Source: Pedobacter mendelii (GTDB taxonomy: Bacteria; Bacteroidota; Bacteroidia; Sphingobacteriales; Sphingobacteriaceae). Taken from it: DNA of 64,000 nucleotides. The translations under genes and the position numbers were made by a program. This document shows positions 34,213-42,552 of this stretch, in pieces. Where the stretch lies: the NCBI RefSeq assembly GCF_014635725.1, contig NZ_BMDJ01000001.1:1-64000 (forward strand). The letters run 5' to 3'. Under the pieces are notes generated by a model. The model was not told the DNA's origin. It worked only from the letters and a program-made list of their open reading frames with translations, and made no database searches. Within the stretch, counting starts at the first letter, position 1. Each line of letters opens with the position of its first letter.

Positions 34213-34431
34213 TTGATGGAAAATGTTTTAATGCTTTATGAATGATGGTAGATGGTGGATGGAAAATGGTAAATGGATGATGGTAGATGGATGATGGTGG
34301 ATGGGAGATGGAAAATATCATGTTAGCTAGCGGTTACATCATCCATCTACCATTTTCCATCTTACATATTACTTCCATCTTACATATTACTTCCATCTTA
34401 CATCCTCCATCTTACATATTACTTCCATCTT
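34213..34431. repeat. low-complexity repeat block: GATGG words, inverted copy and 18-bp tandem units
   Basis: Positions 34213-34318 are built from GATGG/ATGATGG words. The 25-bp segment 34258-34282 recurs inverted at 34337-34361 with one mismatch, enough for a large hairpin. From 34358 the 18-bp unit CATCTTACATATTACTTC occurs at 34358-34375, 34376-34393 and 34408-34425, with a partial unit between. The array touches the stop codon of the next gene. No spacers are present, so it is not a CRISPR array. Confidence 0.8.
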
Positions 34432-34702
34432 AAAAAACTTTATAATAGAAGAAGACAAAAGCGCATACAAATGTTGCCGCCAATATGCCTCTGCCAATAT
34501 TTTCTTTATAATGTTTAAAAAAATACTGCATGCTATAGGCATTAATAGCAATGGCACCAATGTATAACAAATCGGCTTTTGCTAAGTGAAATACATGATT
34601 TATAATGTAAAAAACGATTATAGAAAGGATGGCCGGAAATACTAAACCTATCGCCAAGCCTATCCATACAGAATCTTTAAGTTTAATTATTTGATGAATC
34701 AT
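34430..34702 (-). CDS. small membrane protein between surE and lpxB
   Basis: The 90-residue protein has three hydrophobic segments: IGLAIGLVFPAILSIIVFYII, LLYIGAIAINAYSMQYFF and GILAATFVCAFVFFYY. It has no recognised catalytic motif. It starts 9 bp after surE ends and is probably cotranscribed with it. A function in envelope synthesis is suggested only by neighbours. Its stop codon abuts the tandem repeat array to the left. Confidence 0.65.
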   Translation of the reverse strand: MIHQIIKLKDSVWIGLAIGLVFPAILSIIVFYIINHVFHLAKADLLYIGAIAINAYSMQYFFKHYKENIGRGILAATFVCAFVFFYYKVF

Positions 34703-34711
34703 TGCGTTTAA

Positions 34712-35551
34712 TTAGCCTAGGTTTAAGCCATCAGGAGCGTTAATGTTTTTCTTATCCGCTCCTACTGATTTCTCTTCGTTAAAAGTCCACCCGTTTAAAA
34801 TTGGAATGGCATGGTGTGCAGTTAAATCGAACTGAACCGGCACAACCGAGACGTAATTATGTTCTAGTGCCCAGACGTCCGTATCTTCTCCTTTATCGAA
34901 ATTCTGAAAAACACCTGTTAACCAGTAATAAGGTCTTTTATATGGGTCAGTCCTTTCTTCAAATTCTTCTGCCCATTTCGCATTTGCCTGTCTGCAAATT
35001 TTAATACCTTTTATATTATTGCCTTTCGGGAAATTTACATTCAACAAAGTTGCTTCGGGCAAACCATGTTCTAAAACCTGTTCACAAATGGTTTTGATGT
35101 ACTTTTTACAATGTGTAAAATCTGCATCTTGTGCAAAATCATCTAATGAAAATCCTACTGAAGGAATTTTTTCGATTGCTCCTTCTACAGCGGCAGACAT
35201 TGTGCCTGAGTAAATCACATTGATGGAATTATTTAAACCATGATTAATCCCAGAGACACATAAATCGGGCTTTTTACCTTTAAATATTTTGTTTACAGCA
35301 ATTTTAACACAATCTACAGGAGTTCCACTACACTTGTACATTTCTACACCAGGATACAAATCTACTTTATCAAAACGAATGGGTTTGCCGATTGTTATTG
35401 CATGCCCCATTCCACTTTGTGGGCTGTCAGGCGCAACTACAACCACATTACCTAATTCCTGCATAACTTCCATCAGGTTTTTAATTCCTGTTGCCGTTAT
35501 ACCATCATCATTAACCACCAAAATATTGGGTTTTGTATTTTGCTTCGTCAT
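34712..35551 (-). CDS. surE: 5'/3'-nucleotidase SurE
   Basis: The 279-residue metal-dependent phosphatase removes phosphate from nucleoside monophosphates. LVVNDDGITATGI (about residues 12-24) holds the metal-binding Asp pair. DSPQSGMGHAITI, GTPVDCVK and SGINHGLN are the other family blocks. The C-terminus is slightly longer than in E. coli. It heads the surE - small membrane protein - lpxB group and is divergent from the M16 peptidase gene across 281 bp. Confidence 0.95.
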   Translation of the reverse strand: MTKQNTKPNILVVNDDGITATGIKNLMEVMQELGNVVVVAPDSPQSGMGHAITIGKPIRFDKVDLYPGVEMYKCSGTPVDCVKIAVNKIFKGKKPDLCVSGINHGLNNSINVIYSGTMSAAVEGAIEKIPSVGFSLDDFAQDADFTHCKKYIKTICEQVLEHGLPEATLLNVNFPKGNNIKGIKICRQANAKWAEEFEERTDPYKRPYYWLTGVFQNFDKGEDTDVWALEHNYVSVVPVQFDLTAHHAIPILNGWTFNEEKSVGADKKNINAPDGLNLG

Positions 35552-35733
35552 TCGGTAAAAATACAGATTATAAAAATTGTAGTTGTAATAAACTAAAATT
35601 TTATCTGTTAAAAATTGTCGCAGATTCGCATATAAGGAAAATATAATGTTTTATAAAAAATCTACTAATGTAGTGTCAAAAAGCGCTTTTAAACATGAAT
35701 TAAAAATTATTTCATTCAATAACTTAAACCCTA

Positions 35734-35741
35734 TATATTTG
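35734..35741 (+). promoter_or_regulatory. candidate -7 box (TATATTTG) for the M16 peptidase gene
   Basis: TATATTTG matches TAnnTTTG exactly, about 90 bp before the ATG. No TTG is visible 17-23 bp upstream. The rest of the 281-bp divergent gap 35552-35832 shows no gene. Confidence 0.4.
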
Positions 35742-35832
35742 GGCAAATAACTTATTACTGGCGAATTGTATTTGTAAGTGTTCCCAACTCATTACAATTA
35801 TATTTTCGTTGCCATAAACCAAACTCAAATAA

Positions 35833-38763
35833 ATGAAATTTAAACTATTTACCCTGGCTTGCTTTCTATTAACTGGAACGTTTGTTAATGCACAAACTTA
35901 CCAATGGAAAACAAGCAATTCTGGTGGTTACACTTACAAATATGTAACTAGCGACCCTTCTTCAACCCGTTTTTACACCTTGAAAAATGGCCTGACTGTA
36001 ATTCTATCGCCAAATAACAAAGAGCCAAACATTCAATTTCGCATGAGTGTTAGAGCGGGTAGCAATACCGACCCAAAAAATGCGACAGGTTTAGCGCATT
36101 ATTTAGAGCATCTTTTATTTAAAGGAACCGATAAATTCGGAACGGTAGATTGGGCAAAAGAAAAACCTTATCTCGATAAAATCGATGCACTTTATGAAAA
36201 GTACAACAAAACAACCGATGCAACCCAGCGTAAAGAAATTTACAAGGAAATAGATAAAACTTCTGGTGAAGCATCGAATTTTTCTATCGCTAACGAGTAC
36301 GATAAAATGATGTCGGGTATTGGCGGTAATTCTTCAAATGCACATACCTGGTACGAAGAAACTGTTTATAACGAAGACTTTCCCTCAAACGCAACAGATA
36401 AATTTTTAGCCATTCAGGGTGAACGTTTCCGCAAACCTATTTTCCGCATTTTTCATACTGAACTAGAAGCCGTTTACGAAGAGAAAAATCGAGGTTTGGA
36501 TAACGACCCAAATAAATTGGATGAAGCAATGATGGCATTGTTGTTTCCAACACACAACTACGGACAGCAAACCACCATCGGTACAATTGAGCATTTAAAA
36601 AACCCATCACTTGTAGAAATAAGAAATTATTACAACAAGTATTATGTGCCAAATAATATGGCAGCAATTTTCACAGGCGATTTTAATCCTGATGAAATGA
36701 TAAAAAAGGTGGATAAAACCTTCAGTTACATGGTTTCAAAACCCGTAACACTTTACAATCCTGCTCCAGAAAAACCATTAACAAAAATTCAAAAAGTTGA
36801 TGTTTATGGCCCAAGTGCAGAAATGGTAGAAATTTATTACCGTGGTTATGCAGAAAACACACCTAATAGCATAATGCTCAATTTAATTAAAAGCATTTTG
36901 TTTAATGGTAAAGCTGGCTTAATTGATATTAATTTGAACAAGCAGCAAAAAACGCAACGCTCAAGCGCAAGCTACCAACAAATGAAAGATTATGGTGTGT
37001 TTAATTTATCGGCACAACCTCGTCAAGGACAATCGTTAGAGCAGGTTTCTAAGTTATTATTAGAGCAGATAGACCTTTTAAAACAAGGAAAATTTGACGA
37101 TGAACTTTTAAAAGCCATTGTAGCAAATCAAAAACTTAGTTTTTTACAGGCTTTTGATAGCAATAATAACAGAGCTGAAAATTTATCTAATGAGTTTATT
37201 TTAAACAGAGGAACCAAATGGGATAAAAGCCTAAGTGAAATTGAAGCAACAGCTAAAATAACGAAAACGCAAGTGGTAGCTTTCGCAAACACTTATTTTA
37301 AAGATGATTATGTAATTGGTTTTAAGCACAAAGGTGAAGACAAAAACATTGTAAAAGTAGAAAAACCAACCATTACACCAATTAATGCAAATGGAAGTTT
37401 AACTTCTCCTTTTGTAAGAAATGTTTTAGATGCGCCTACAAAACCAATGGCACCTAAATTTTTAGATTACAAAAAAGATATTACAACTGGTAAGGTTGGA
37501 ATTGCTGATGTTTTAACAACCAAAAATACAGAAAATTCTATCTTCAGAATGACCTACAGATTTAACCACGGAGCAAACAATTACAAATTATTGCCTTACG
37601 CTGCTGGTTACTTGCCATTTTTAAGTACCGATAAATATACTGCAGAAGATATTAGCAAGGCATTTTACAATATTGCTTGTACTTATAGCCTAAACGTTGG
37701 TACAGAAGTAACAACAATTAATATAAGTGGCTTGCAAGAAAATTTTGATAAAGCAGTAAGCTTGGTTGAACATATTTTTGCTAATGTTAAACCTAACGAA
37801 AAAGCATTGGCTGATTTAAAAACAACAATTTTAAAAAGTAGAGAAAATAACAAATTAAACAAAGGTCAAATTATGGCTGGATTAACATCGTATGCACAAT
37901 ACGGAAGTGTTAACCCTTACAATAACGTTCTTTCTAACGAAGATGTTAAAAACATGAAAGCAGAAGATTTAATTTATCTTTTGAAAAACCTGAGTAATTA
38001 CGAACATGTGATTACGTATTATGGTCCTAAAGATGTTTTAGCTTTTACTACTGAGCTTAAAAAAGAGCATTTATTGCCTTCAGAATTTACACCTGCAGCG
38101 CCTGCAAAGATTTACAGCTATACCGTTCAGGATACTAACAAAATATATTTTGCCAACTATGATATGGTTCAATCTGAAATTCGTTGGTTGAGAAACACAG
38201 GCTTATACAACAAAACAGACAGGGCAAATATTGAAGTGTTTAATAATTATTTTGGTGGTGGTATGGGTTCTATTGTTTTTCAAACCATTAGAGAATCTAA
38301 AGCATTGGCTTACTCCACTTATGCTACTTACCAATCTCCTGATAAAGCAGACAGACAATACAGCATGATTGCTTACGTTGGCAGCCAGGCTGATAAAATG
38401 ACTGACGCAGTTAACGGAATGAATGAATTGTTAAATGTTTTACCACAAAGTGATAAATCTTTCGATGGTGCAAAAGCCAACGTTTTAACCTATTTAGAAT
38501 CAAACAGAGTAACTAAAGATGGCATTTTCCAATACTATTTTGCGGATAAAAAATTAGGCTATGATTATGATTCGAGGATTGACTTATACAGTGCATTAAA
38601 GCCAATCACTTTTGCCGATATCAAAAATTTCCACGACCAAAAAGTGGCTAATAAACCATATACCTATTTAATTGTAGCATCTGATAAAAAAGTTAAATTA
38701 GAAGATATGCAAAAATTTGGTAATGTAACTACTTTAACGTTAGAGCAAATTTTTGGGTATTAA
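35833..38763 (+). CDS. M16-family zinc metallopeptidase (two-lobed, insulinase-like)
   Basis: The 976-residue protein has a signal peptide (ends TFVNAQ). The inverted zinc motif HYLEH is at residues 89-93, with the third ligand Glu expected in ELEAVYEEKNRG near residue 215. Two M16 halves are present: the first holds the active site, and the second, inactive half (about 540-976) ends with FGGGMGSIVFQTIRESKALAYS typical of the C-terminal domain. Such periplasmic proteins degrade peptides. It stands alone, with a strong hairpin terminator downstream. Confidence 0.93.
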   Translation: MKFKLFTLACFLLTGTFVNAQTYQWKTSNSGGYTYKYVTSDPSSTRFYTLKNGLTVILSPNNKEPNIQFRMSVRAGSNTDPKNATGLAHYLEHLLFKGTDKFGTVDWAKEKPYLDKIDALYEKYNKTTDATQRKEIYKEIDKTSGEASNFSIANEYDKMMSGIGGNSSNAHTWYEETVYNEDFPSNATDKFLAIQGERFRKPIFRIFHTELEAVYEEKNRGLDNDPNKLDEAMMALLFPTHNYGQQTTIGTIEHLKNPSLVEIRNYYNKYYVPNNMAAIFTGDFNPDEMIKKVDKTFSYMVSKPVTLYNPAPEKPLTKIQKVDVYGPSAEMVEIYYRGYAENTPNSIMLNLIKSILFNGKAGLIDINLNKQQKTQRSSASYQQMKDYGVFNLSAQPRQGQSLEQVSKLLLEQIDLLKQGKFDDELLKAIVANQKLSFLQAFDSNNNRAENLSNEFILNRGTKWDKSLSEIEATAKITKTQVVAFANTYFKDDYVIGFKHKGEDKNIVKVEKPTITPINANGSLTSPFVRNVLDAPTKPMAPKFLDYKKDITTGKVGIADVLTTKNTENSIFRMTYRFNHGANNYKLLPYAAGYLPFLSTDKYTAEDISKAFYNIACTYSLNVGTEVTTINISGLQENFDKAVSLVEHIFANVKPNEKALADLKTTILKSRENNKLNKGQIMAGLTSYAQYGSVNPYNNVLSNEDVKNMKAEDLIYLLKNLSNYEHVITYYGPKDVLAFTTELKKEHLLPSEFTPAAPAKIYSYTVQDTNKIYFANYDMVQSEIRWLRNTGLYNKTDRANIEVFNNYFGGGMGSIVFQTIRESKALAYSTYATYQSPDKADRQYSMIAYVGSQADKMTDAVNGMNELLNVLPQSDKSFDGAKANVLTYLESNRVTKDGIFQYYFADKKLGYDYDSRIDLYSALKPITFADIKNFHDQKVANKPYTYLIVASDKKVKLEDMQKFGNVTTLTLEQIFGY

Positions 38764-38810
38764 AAAATAGAATGTAGAAGGTAAGAAAACCTAAAATATT
38801 AAACTTATAG

Positions 38811-38843
38811 AGCAGCTTTCTTTAATAGAAAGCTGCTTTTTTT
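38811..38843 (+). terminator. terminator after the M16 peptidase gene
   Basis: AGCAGCTTTCT and AGAAAGCTGCT form an 11-bp stem around TTAAT or similar, followed by TTTTTTTT. The position about 50 bp after the stop fits an intrinsic terminator. Confidence 0.85.
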
Positions 38844-38863
38844 TACTCGAAACTTAATAAATT

Positions 38864-38998
38864 GAGTTCGATTCTTAAACTTAGTAAGTTTGCTATTTTA
38901 TCGCCGTAATGCTTGTATGATACGTCTTGCTGAATTTATTTCAGCATCTTTCCTGCAAAAAAGACCCTGAAATAAATTCAGGGTGACGTAAACTAAAA
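38864..38998. repeat. approximately 132-bp direct repeat, copy 1
   Basis: From GAGTTCGATTCTTAAACTTA to GGGTGACGTAAACTAA this segment recurs at 39096-39226 with only a few differences. Each copy contains the inverted pair CTGAATTTATTTCAG and CTGAAATAAATTCAG. No ORF is present in the 472-bp gap 38764-39235. Confidence 0.85.
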
Positions 38999-39053
38999 AA
39001 GCAGCTTTAATAATGCTGATCTTTTTTTGCCCTTTGCTGTCTGCACCATGTAT

Positions 39054-39069
39054 CCCCCTCTGGAGGGGG
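39054..39069. repeat. CCCCCTC/GAGGGGG hairpin repeat between the two direct repeats
   Basis: CCCCCTC-TG-GAGGGGG is followed by GTAAGGGGGAGG. GC-rich words of this kind stand out from the AT-rich surroundings and resemble dispersed repeats of Bacteroidota genomes, by memory of the pattern rather than by a search. Confidence 0.55.
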
Positions 39070-39095
39070 TAAGGGGGAGGATTTTATGTTAACTA

Positions 39096-39226
39096 GAGTT
39101 CGATTCTTAAACTTAATATTTTGCTGTTTTATCGCCGTAATGCTTGTATGATACGTCTTGCGGAATTTATTTCAGCATCTTTCCTGCATAAAAGACCCTG
39201 AAATAAATTCAGGGTGACGTTAACTA
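39096..39226. repeat. approximately 132-bp direct repeat, copy 2
   Basis: The second copy of the 38864-38998 segment is in the same orientation, 10 bp before the stop codon of the gene at 39236. The two copies are separated by about 97 bp that contain a GC-rich hairpin. Confidence 0.85.
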
Positions 39227-39235
39227 ACCTAAAAC

Positions 39236-40960
39236 TTAGTATTTATTCCTTTGATAATCAACTACTATTCCGTTTGCGAACATATTTCTACCGCTAGTGG
39301 TTATTTTACTGCTTGATGGGGTTTCAACAATCAGCACAGAATTTCTGTTTCCAACCATTATTTTGGTTGTGGCAGAAACATTTTTAGCAATAAATTTTTG
39401 TGCAATCGCGTCGTATAAATCTACTTTTTTATTGCCTTTAATGTTATAGATGATGCTTTTGTTCTCCTGATAAGGATTGTAGATTAAATATGTTGGATAA
39501 GCTTTGCTTCGATAGAAATCAGTTGCGAGAACATCTAATTTTAAGATTCCATCTACATTAGTTTTTGCCACAATTGAGCCGAAAATACCTACATGTCCGC
39601 TTCCATAAACACTAAATTGTGAGACTGCAGGATTTTTCCCGGGCACCCATTTTGGTCCATCGCCTTGTGCCACCGGACTAATTTTATCTGTATAAAGCGT
39701 ATCAAAGGTTGAAGATTTCGCAAAACCTTCGTAAGCTATAACACCTTTGGTAACCGCAGCAAATTGAGGAATTGTTTGTCTGTTCGCTGGCATGTACTGA
39801 GGGTAAAAAAAACGAGAAGCATTTACGGCATTTAACATCCATTTACCAATTGCATTTGCATAAGCAGGTTTGTAACGCACTATTGGTACTAAAGGCCAGG
39901 CTGCATCAAAAGTATTCATTAAAAAACCATAACCACCATGATCAACCGTGCTGCCAACCACACCAGAAATATCATACCCATTCCACTTGCCTGTTAAAAC
40001 GCCCCAACCCTCACGACAAACGGCAGTGCCATCGAAAGTCCAGCCCAAGAGTTTTTCAACATCAAAATTGGTTCCTTGTTCTACATTCATTCTTGCAGCC
40101 AGATAAGCTCCAAAAGGCATTAATAATTCGTAAGTTGGGTTTATTTTATTTGCTTCTAAAGCAGTCATAGCACTAATTGCACCTTTGAGGTAACGCTTAT
40201 CTCCAAATTTTTTATAAGCGGCATACAAAACCCAGGCATGGCCAGCAGCTGCATCTTGTTGTGCACAAATCAGATTTTTCATCGGTTTCATTTGTGCATA
40301 ATCAAAATACGAATAATTGTAATTGCCATTCAAAATAGAATCTGCTTTGTAGAACTTGTCGGCAATGCTTTTGGCAATCCAATCGAAATCTTTTTCGTTA
40401 GGATATTTTTCGCAAATGGCATAAAATAGAAGATTGGGATAAACATCATACCACCAATCTCTGCCATAACCTCCACCCAAAAGCGCAACTTCTGGTGCGG
40501 TATTATTCATCATGATATTCCATTTGGTATCGCTATTGAAATAATTTTTAAGCATGGCAACATAGTTCATATTGCCTTGTTTGCTTTTATCAATTCCGAT
40601 TAAAGTTGCACCTAAAACTGAACCCATGTTTGCTAAAGCTTCATGAAACATGCCTTTGTTATGCTGCGCTCCTTGCCGAACGTCGCCAACAGCGGTATAG
40701 ATTCCCATTACAGGCTGAGCGAAATTTTTATTCGTGCTATCCATCCAAACCATTGGCCAATAATCGCCCTTTGCTTTAAAGTTGTAAATAGTTTTATCAA
40801 AATTTTGCGCCATTAATTTCCAATCTATAATTTTTAATGGCTGGGGTAAATTAGCCATTTCATCTACCCTTGCTAGCTTAAGTTGTTTAACCTGAGCTTT
40901 AACAAAACCACAACCAAAAATAAATATGGTTGTAAAAATTATTTTTGAAGTAAATCTCAT
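39236..40960 (-). CDS. unrecognised secreted protein, probable helical-toroid glycan-active enzyme
   Basis: The 574-residue protein has a signal peptide (ends CGFVKAQ). Aromatic-rich helical repeats such as DWWYDVYPNLLFYAICEKYP, QQDAAAGHAWVLYAAYKKFG and HGGYGFLMNTFDAAW suggest an (alpha/alpha)6-toroid, a fold common in glycoside hydrolases and lyases. The last 120 residues look beta-rich, as in a C-terminal sandwich domain. I cannot name the family. It lies 76 bp after the GH130 gene on the same strand and next to a divergent SusC/SusD pair, so a role in glycan breakdown is inferred from fold and context. Confidence 0.6.
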   Translation of the reverse strand: MRFTSKIIFTTIFIFGCGFVKAQVKQLKLARVDEMANLPQPLKIIDWKLMAQNFDKTIYNFKAKGDYWPMVWMDSTNKNFAQPVMGIYTAVGDVRQGAQHNKGMFHEALANMGSVLGATLIGIDKSKQGNMNYVAMLKNYFNSDTKWNIMMNNTAPEVALLGGGYGRDWWYDVYPNLLFYAICEKYPNEKDFDWIAKSIADKFYKADSILNGNYNYSYFDYAQMKPMKNLICAQQDAAAGHAWVLYAAYKKFGDKRYLKGAISAMTALEANKINPTYELLMPFGAYLAARMNVEQGTNFDVEKLLGWTFDGTAVCREGWGVLTGKWNGYDISGVVGSTVDHGGYGFLMNTFDAAWPLVPIVRYKPAYANAIGKWMLNAVNASRFFYPQYMPANRQTIPQFAAVTKGVIAYEGFAKSSTFDTLYTDKISPVAQGDGPKWVPGKNPAVSQFSVYGSGHVGIFGSIVAKTNVDGILKLDVLATDFYRSKAYPTYLIYNPYQENKSIIYNIKGNKKVDLYDAIAQKFIAKNVSATTKIMVGNRNSVLIVETPSSSKITTSGRNMFANGIVVDYQRNKY

Positions 40961-41036
40961 AACATCTGAATTTATTTTATTTTGTTAGCAAAGCTTATTC
41001 TAACATTTGGTCTGGATAGTCTAAAATTTGAAATAC

Positions 41037-42095
41037 TTATTCGGTAATGTTATAAATTAATTTGGATAATATTTCCTGAATAGAGAATTGAGCGCCACAA
41101 ACAAATTCATCTGATGCACCGTAATAAATTGTTAGTTCATCCCCATTAATAATATGTCCGTTGGTAAAAACAACCTGACCAAAAAAACCATTTAATTCGT
41201 AATCTTCCGTTGGTTTCATAATAGGTTCATCTGTTTGGGCTAAAACTTTTGACGGGTTATATAAATCCATAAGAAAGGTGCCTAAACAATATTGGTTCTC
41301 GGCATTGGCACCATGGTAAATTTCAAGCCAGCCTTTATCGGTTTTAATTGGCGCTGCACCAGCACCAACACGTTCACTATCCCATTTATTTTTTCGTGTT
41401 TTAAGAATACATTTATGATTTCCCCAGTGAATACCATCGAGAGATTCGCCAAGCCAAATGTAGTTGCCGCCTAAACCGACGCTACTTGGTCGATGAAGCG
41501 CATAAAACTTTCCACTTATTTTTTCTTCAAAAATTGCACAATCTTTATTATGCGGCGGAATAATCATACCATGTTTTTCAAAAGATTTCCAATTTTTAGT
41601 TGTTCGCATGCCGACACCTACACCATGTTCTGAAACTGCCGTAAACGTTAGGTAATAAGTTTTTTCAATTAAAGCAACCCGGCAATCCTCAATGCCAAAT
41701 GTTTCATCAGATCCTTCACCTTGTAACAAAGGATAATCTGAGGGTTCATAAAAATTTAGGCCATCTTCACTACAAAATAACCTTAAATGAGAAAGTGTTG
41801 TTAAATAATCTACACCTTTATAATTAATTACACGAGGATCGCTGGCTATCAGATTTGGATCACTTTCCTTTATTTCGATAATTTCAATTCCATTATCTTT
41901 CAAAATTGGAAAAGAAATTACGCCGTCTTTTTGCTGAGGTCTTTCTGCTACACGGATAAGCAACCAGATTTTATTCTCAAATCTAAACACTCCCGGATTC
42001 AAAAGACAGGCAATTTCTAAACCTTCATAACTAGGCACTAAATCTTTTGGCGATAGAATTGGGTTTTGTGTAAATCTTTGAGCGATATCTGCCAT
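41037..42095 (-). CDS. GH130-family mannoside phosphorylase-like protein
   Basis: The 352-residue protein without signal peptide has the five-bladed propeller signature of GH130. It starts FTQNPILSPKDL, continues with NPGVFRFENKIWLLIRVAER and the family block GIEDCRVALIEKTYYLTFTA, and ends ELTIYYGASDEFVCGA. GH130 enzymes mostly phosphorolyse beta-1,4-mannosides such as mannosyl-GlcNAc or mannosyl-glucose; the subfamily cannot be fixed by eye. Cytoplasmic location fits phosphorylases acting on imported disaccharides. With the GH92-rich locus nearby, an N-glycan core mannosyl-GlcNAc substrate is attractive but inferred. Confidence 0.88.
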   Translation of the reverse strand: MADIAQRFTQNPILSPKDLVPSYEGLEIACLLNPGVFRFENKIWLLIRVAERPQQKDGVISFPILKDNGIEIIEIKESDPNLIASDPRVINYKGVDYLTTLSHLRLFCSEDGLNFYEPSDYPLLQGEGSDETFGIEDCRVALIEKTYYLTFTAVSEHGVGVGMRTTKNWKSFEKHGMIIPPHNKDCAIFEEKISGKFYALHRPSSVGLGGNYIWLGESLDGIHWGNHKCILKTRKNKWDSERVGAGAAPIKTDKGWLEIYHGANAENQYCLGTFLMDLYNPSKVLAQTDEPIMKPTEDYELNGFFGQVVFTNGHIINGDELTIYYGASDEFVCGAQFSIQEILSKLIYNITE

Positions 42096-42113
42096 AATAA
42101 ATTGTTATTAAAC

Positions 42114-42146
42114 AAAACAGGCAACCGTAATTGATTGCCTGTTTTT
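42114..42146 (-). terminator. terminator after csbD
   Basis: AAAACAGGCAA and TTGCCTGTTTT form an 11-bp stem around a 10-nt loop. On the minus strand it follows csbD and precedes the GH130 start. Confidence 0.75.
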
Positions 42147-42166
42147 ATTACACTTTATAAATTTAT

Positions 42167-42352
42167 TTATAATGAATTAATCCATTTCACTAATTCATCT
42201 CTTCCTTTGCCTGTTTTCTGCTGCAATTTTCCCAATAACTCATCATCCTGACCTTCTTCATGTTTTAAATCATCGTCAGTTAATTCAGCATAGGCTTGTT
42301 TTACCTTGCCTTTTATCTCATTCCATTTGCCTTTTAATTCTAACTTATCCAT
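42167..42352 (-). CDS. CsbD-family general stress protein
   Basis: The 61-residue highly charged protein has the CsbD pattern [22 protein letters not shown] followed by [18 protein letters not shown]. Members are small cytoplasmic proteins induced in the general stress response; the molecular role is unknown. It has its own terminator and sits in the gap between GH130 and the divergent susC, probably an unrelated insertion. Confidence 0.9.
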   Translation of the reverse strand: MDKLELKGKWNEIKGKVKQAYAELTDDDLKHEEGQDDELLGKLQQKTGKGRDELVKWINSL

Positions 42353-42552
42353 GTTGCTATCGTTTTATATGTTTTACTATTTGTTTTTGTTATTAATCAA
42401 CAAATAATAATTACACATTGTTTCAAATACAATAAAATTCTTTCGATCATCAAAAAATAATATCCATCATTATTTTTTAGCTATTATTTGTGTTACATTT
42501 AAATATCATTCCTATTTAAAGTAAAACATTATTAACTAAAACCTAAAATTTG

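Noticed and set aside
34211..34321. Thirty-seven extra N-terminal residues for lpxB in the open frame
   Set aside because: They are encoded by a GATGG-word repeat, and the ATG at 34210 gives the conserved LpxB start.
34358..34425. Possible CRISPR array
   Set aside because: The 18-bp units are directly adjacent without unique spacers, and there are no cas genes.
42550..42552. TTG start for the second susC
   Set aside because: An ATG follows immediately and gives a standard signal peptide.
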